A stretch of DNA of 64,000 nt from Clostridiales bacterium. GTDB taxonomy: Bacteria; Bacillota; Clostridia; Christensenellales; Borkfalkiaceae. Positions within the stretch are counted from its first letter, which is position 1. Every line of letters starts with the position of its first letter. Made by a program: the position numbers and the translations under genes. Positions 61,454 to 64,000 of this stretch are shown piece after piece. The notes beneath the pieces were generated by a model, which searched no databases, had not been told where the DNA came from, and was given only the letters and a program-made list of their open reading frames with translations. The stretch lies in assembly GCA_015071005.1 (NCBI GenBank), contig SVIG01000004.1, positions 62,001 through 126,000 on the forward strand, written 5' to 3'.

Positions 61454-61483
61454 AGTATAACACATTGCAATTAAATTTGTCAA
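61454..61483 (-). promoter_or_regulatory. Promoter of asnA
   Basis: On the minus strand, a perfect TTGACA (61483-61478), an 18-base spacer and TATACT (61459-61454) lie about 30 bases before the asnA start. Confidence 0.65.
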
Positions 61484-61503
61484 CGATATTTTCAAAGGAA
61501 AAA

Positions 61504-61536
61504 GAAAACCCAACGCCTTTCACGGTGTTGGGTTTT
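61504..61536 (-). terminator. Terminator of the small XRE gene
   Basis: Read on the minus strand, AACCCAACACC and GGCGTTGGGTT form a stem around GTGAAA followed by TTCTTTTTCC, directly at the end of the XRE gene. Confidence 0.7.
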
Positions 61537-61777
61537 AATCAAGCTCTAAATCGGTGGATTGGAATAACGGGCTATCCATAAATTCCGCAACGGTGATATT
61601 CAATCCAGCGCAAATTTTACATATCACCGTTAAAGTGGGGCTTTTCGTCATTCCGCGATATAAATTTTGCAAAGTAGCAACGGGCAGAAAGGAGTCTTTC
61701 GCCAATTTATACAGCGTAATGCTGCGCTTATGCAAATATTCATCTATTCGTTTAGAAACAGCCGTCGTTATCGTCAT
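61535..61777 (-). CDS. Small XRE-type transcriptional regulator
   Basis: An 80-residue protein that is almost entirely one XRE/Cro helix-turn-helix (RIDEYLHKRSITLYKLAKDS, VATLQNLYRGMTKSPTLTVI), with a short acidic tail. ATG (complement of 61775-61777) follows AAGGGGGG; the longer frame from 61843 lacks a site. It stands alone between asnA and a divergent XRE gene. Targets unknown. Confidence 0.8.
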   Translation of the reverse strand: MTITTAVSKRIDEYLHKRSITLYKLAKDSFLPVATLQNLYRGMTKSPTLTVICKICAGLNITVAEFMDSPLFQSTDLELD

Positions 61778-62011
61778 AATTCCCCCCCTTAAAAATATTA
61801 TATCATCTAACGGTTGAGAAAATATGTGTAAAAATACACACAATCAGTTGCGAAAGGCGGAAAATGTGTGTTATAATAGAAAAAAGGGGCGAAAATCGTT
61901 GCTTTTCAATGAAAAGTAAAGAGATTTCAACGAACAGTTGAGCGAAAAAGCTTTTCGGTTTTCAAAGTTTGTTGTATAATAAAGGCACAAGAAATTTTTG
62001 GAGGCGTTATG

Positions 62012-62854
62012 ATGGAGACAACATCCATAGGAGCAAAGATTGTAGCATTAAGAAAAAAGAAGGGTTGCACGCAGGCGGACTTAGGCGCGTACTTGAATAT
62101 ATCGTATCAAGCCGTTTCGAAGTGGGAACGTGGAGAATCCTTCCCCGACTTTATCACCATGTCGCGAATTGCACAGTTTTTCAACGTGCCGATCACTTAT
62201 TTTGAAGAGGGCGGTGAAGCGGAAACGGCGGTGGCAGAGAAACCCGCTGTGGTTGCGAATGCGGATAATGATATTTTAGGCGTTTGCAAGAGCTGTGGAA
62301 AATTGATTCGCACGGGCGAAGAGTGGCGTAAAACCCCGTTTATTCAATGCAAGGTTTGCCATGAAAGAGTAGAACAAAAACTTAAGAAAGAAGCGGACGA
62401 TATGAAAAAGAAGCGCGAATACGAAGAAGCGCTGCAGCGTGACTGGATGGAGTATAAGAAAAAGAAAGGCTATTGGATAGGCGGTATCGTAGGCGTAGCC
62501 CTGTTTGTCCTTTTTCTGATTGGAAGCACGAATTTTTGGGTTAAATTGGCGTATGGCGTAGTTTTTGGCGGTTTGGGATTTTTATTCTGCACGCAGTTCG
62601 TATGGGGCGGTATCGTCCGTAAATGCGCGGCATGCGGCGGCGCGATTATCGGTACGCCTGGCGTTATTTTCTCTCTGGATTTGGACGGCTTGATTTTCTT
62701 GGCGGCGGTAAAAATAGGTTTTGCAATTTTGAGACTTATTATTTTTGCAATCACGTCGCTTTTCATGATATTTATTGCGATATGTATATCGCCGTTTTCG
62801 TTCGTGCCTACGCTTTTGCGCGTACATAAGGGTGTGGACGTGGATGACGATTGA
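62012..62854 (+). CDS. XRE-type regulator with zinc ribbons and membrane helices
   Basis: A 280-residue membrane-linked regulator. Residues about 1-65 are an XRE HTH (KIVALRKKKGCTQADLGAYL, SYQAVSKWERGESFPDF). Residues about 90-120 are a zinc ribbon (CKSCGKLIRTGEEWRKTPF, then CKVCHE), followed by a charged helix. About four hydrophobic segments lie between 155 and 265, interrupted by a second CxxC (CAACGG). Of two adjacent ATGs, 62012 has the better distance (7 bases) from GGAGG, while 62009 is possible. The layout suggests a DNA-binding protein tethered to the membrane that senses envelope state; target unknown. Confidence 0.72.
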   Translation: METTSIGAKIVALRKKKGCTQADLGAYLNISYQAVSKWERGESFPDFITMSRIAQFFNVPITYFEEGGEAETAVAEKPAVVANADNDILGVCKSCGKLIRTGEEWRKTPFIQCKVCHERVEQKLKKEADDMKKKREYEEALQRDWMEYKKKKGYWIGGIVGVALFVLFLIGSTNFWVKLAYGVVFGGLGFLFCTQFVWGGIVRKCAACGGAIIGTPGVIFSLDLDGLIFLAAVKIGFAILRLIIFAITSLFMIFIAICISPFSFVPTLLRVHKGVDVDDD

Positions 62855-62882
62855 TATAAATTAAAATATAAGGAGTGTTGTT

Positions 62883-64000
62883 ATGAAAAAGTTTTTGCTA
62901 CTTTTATTTTCAATGTTTGCCACATTATGTTTTTTTTCGTGTGATGACGCTTCCAAGATTGAAAAATATTATTTAGATCCCAATGGGATTCTAGTTGTAC
63001 AATATGACGATGGGGAAACGGAAAGTCTAGGAAGGCTTACCGATACTATCGCCAACGGCGTAGAAAATATTGAAATCAATGCTGACGGATACTACGTTAT
63101 CAATAATATTGTTACGGACATTAAAGCCAAATGTCCCCAATCTTATTCCATCGATACGGATGGCAATTTGATTGTTAGGTATACGGACACAACCACCGAA
63201 AATTTAGGAAAATTCGGCAGTGATTCAATCAATACAATTGATAAGATTTCCATTTCCGATGATGGATTTTATGTTTTGAACGGAATAAAAACGGATATTG
63301 TTGCCGTTGAAGTATTTGACGTAACGTTTGAAACAGGTTACAACGAAAAAGTATCAAAACAAACCATTAAAGACGGCTATAAAGTTGAACGCCCTAAAAT
63401 TGAAAGAGCGGGCTACACGTTAAATGGTTGGTACTGCAACGGCGAAGAATGGCGTTTTAATTCCGATGTCGTAAAAAATGACATGACTTTAACGGTGGAG
63501 TGGTCGGCTAATGAATATATTGTTTCTTTTGTTACGGGTATTGATGGTACTGAAAGTCCTATTACCGTGACATACGATAGTGAATATACTTTACCCGAAT
63601 TAGAACAAACTGGTTATACTTTTGACGGCTGGCTTTATAACGGTAAACTTGTAACTGCGGATAAATGGGATATTGACGAAGATTGCACCTTAACGGCTAA
63701 ATGGACGGTAAATAAATACACTGTATCCTTAAATGCAAACGGTGGCAACGTGTCCGTTGCAAGCAAAAAAATAGAATATGGTAAGCCATTTACTTTACCA
63801 GTTGCTACAAATTCTTACGGCGCATTTATTGGCTGGTTTTATAATGGCGAACAAATAACGGATAGTAATGGCAATTCTTTATCTAATTGGACGTATACAA
63901 CTGATATTGAAGTAACCACGTCTTGGACTATTGAGCTTTCGTCAGTTGAAGATTTGCAACAATTATATAACTACCCTAACGGGCATTTTGAATTAACAAA
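62883..64000 (+). CDS. Lipoprotein with InlB-type repeats, cut by window edge
   Basis: At least 372 residues of an exported lipoprotein (lipobox CFFSC, Cys20). After two short related segments (about 30-75 and 80-140), it has three or more InlB B-type (Listeria-Bacteroides) repeats of about 65 residues: GYTLNGWYCNGEEW, GYTFDGWLYNGKL and AFIGWFYNGEQ. The last visible residues, SVEDLQQLYNYPNGHFELTN, match the start of the GLUG-like units in the surface proteins of the glycan locus, so such a unit probably follows beyond the edge. AAGGAG precedes the ATG. Likely an adhesion or surface-display protein. Confidence 0.78.
   Translation, partial: MKKFLLLLFSMFATLCFFSCDDASKIEKYYLDPNGILVVQYDDGETESLGRLTDTIANGVENIEINADGYYVINNIVTDIKAKCPQSYSIDTDGNLIVRYTDTTTENLGKFGSDSINTIDKISISDDGFYVLNGIKTDIVAVEVFDVTFETGYNEKVSKQTIKDGYKVERPKIERAGYTLNGWYCNGEEWRFNSDVVKNDMTLTVEWSANEYIVSFVTGIDGTESPITVTYDSEYTLPELEQTGYTFDGWLYNGKLVTADKWDIDEDCTLTAKWTVNKYTVSLNANGGNVSVASKKIEYGKPFTLPVATNSYGAFIGWFYNGEQITDSNGNSLSNWTYTTDIEVTTSWTIELSSVEDLQQLYNYPNGHFELT

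Overview
The window looks like a piece of a chromosome from an uncultured gut-type Clostridia (Bacillota) bacterium. The grounds are: moderate-to-low GC; strong AAGGAGG ribosome sites with some TTG starts; lipoprotein signal peptides and a CUT1-type sugar ABC importer rather than SusC/SusD; glycyl-radical chemistry; and AsnA-type asparagine synthetase. This is an inference from gene style, since no rRNA gene is present.

Left end (1-2.9 kb, minus strand): a mobilisation/integration module made of mobC, a MOBP-type relaxase with a second gene nested inside it in another frame, an excisionase-like protein, and the start of a tyrosine integrase that runs off the window. A palindrome-rich candidate oriT lies upstream of mobC. 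From 2.9 to 8.0 kb there is a patchwork. A GH94-like phosphorylase gene is flanked by two copies of the same gene tail, a HEPN/MNT toxin-antitoxin pair follows, and degenerate copies of a helix-turn-helix gene surround the pair.

Centre (8.15-55.4 kb): an AraC-family regulator diverges from a run of about 35 co-directional plus-strand genes that look like one glycan-degradation locus. It encodes KduI (fused to an extra N-terminal domain), KduD, two heparinase II/III-like lyases, a GH28-like beta-helix protein, a Gfo/Idh/MocA dehydrogenase, a GH88 unsaturated-uronyl hydrolase, a sugar ABC importer (binding lipoprotein plus two permeases, no ATPase) and large exported proteins with Ig-like and GLUG-like repeats. 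It continues with a DUF4838 lipoprotein, two GH78 rhamnosidases, GH92, three esterase/hydrolase genes, an RpiB/LacAB-type isomerase, a glycyl-radical enzyme with its activase, mannonate dehydratase and an SDR mannonate/fructuronate oxidoreductase. It ends with a PIG-L deacetylase / NagB-like / PfkB / class II aldolase module. Almost all carbohydrate-active enzymes lack signal peptides. The model is therefore binding at the surface, import of oligosaccharides, and breakdown in the cytoplasm. The gene set points to a glycan containing uronic acid, rhamnose and probably an amino sugar, but the substrate cannot be fixed from sequence.

Right end (55.4-64 kb): a short accessory patch (KTR-type zinc protein, helix-turn-helix protein, excisionase-like protein) ends at a 3' half of a tRNA-Ser(UGA) gene preceded by three tandem 11-bp repeats. 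This is the signature of an integration junction. Ordinary chromosome follows: metK, a tyrosine-phosphatase lipoprotein, asnA, two XRE-type regulators and a lipoprotein with InlB-like repeats cut by the window edge.

The most interesting overall reading is that most of the window to the left of 56950 is a mobilisable genomic island carrying a complete glycan-utilisation locus. Other points of note are the nested mobilisation gene, the kduI gene with an internal ribosome site, the glycyl-radical enzyme inside a sugar locus, the NagB homologue lacking its usual catalytic aspartate, and a 48-bp double-hairpin repeat.
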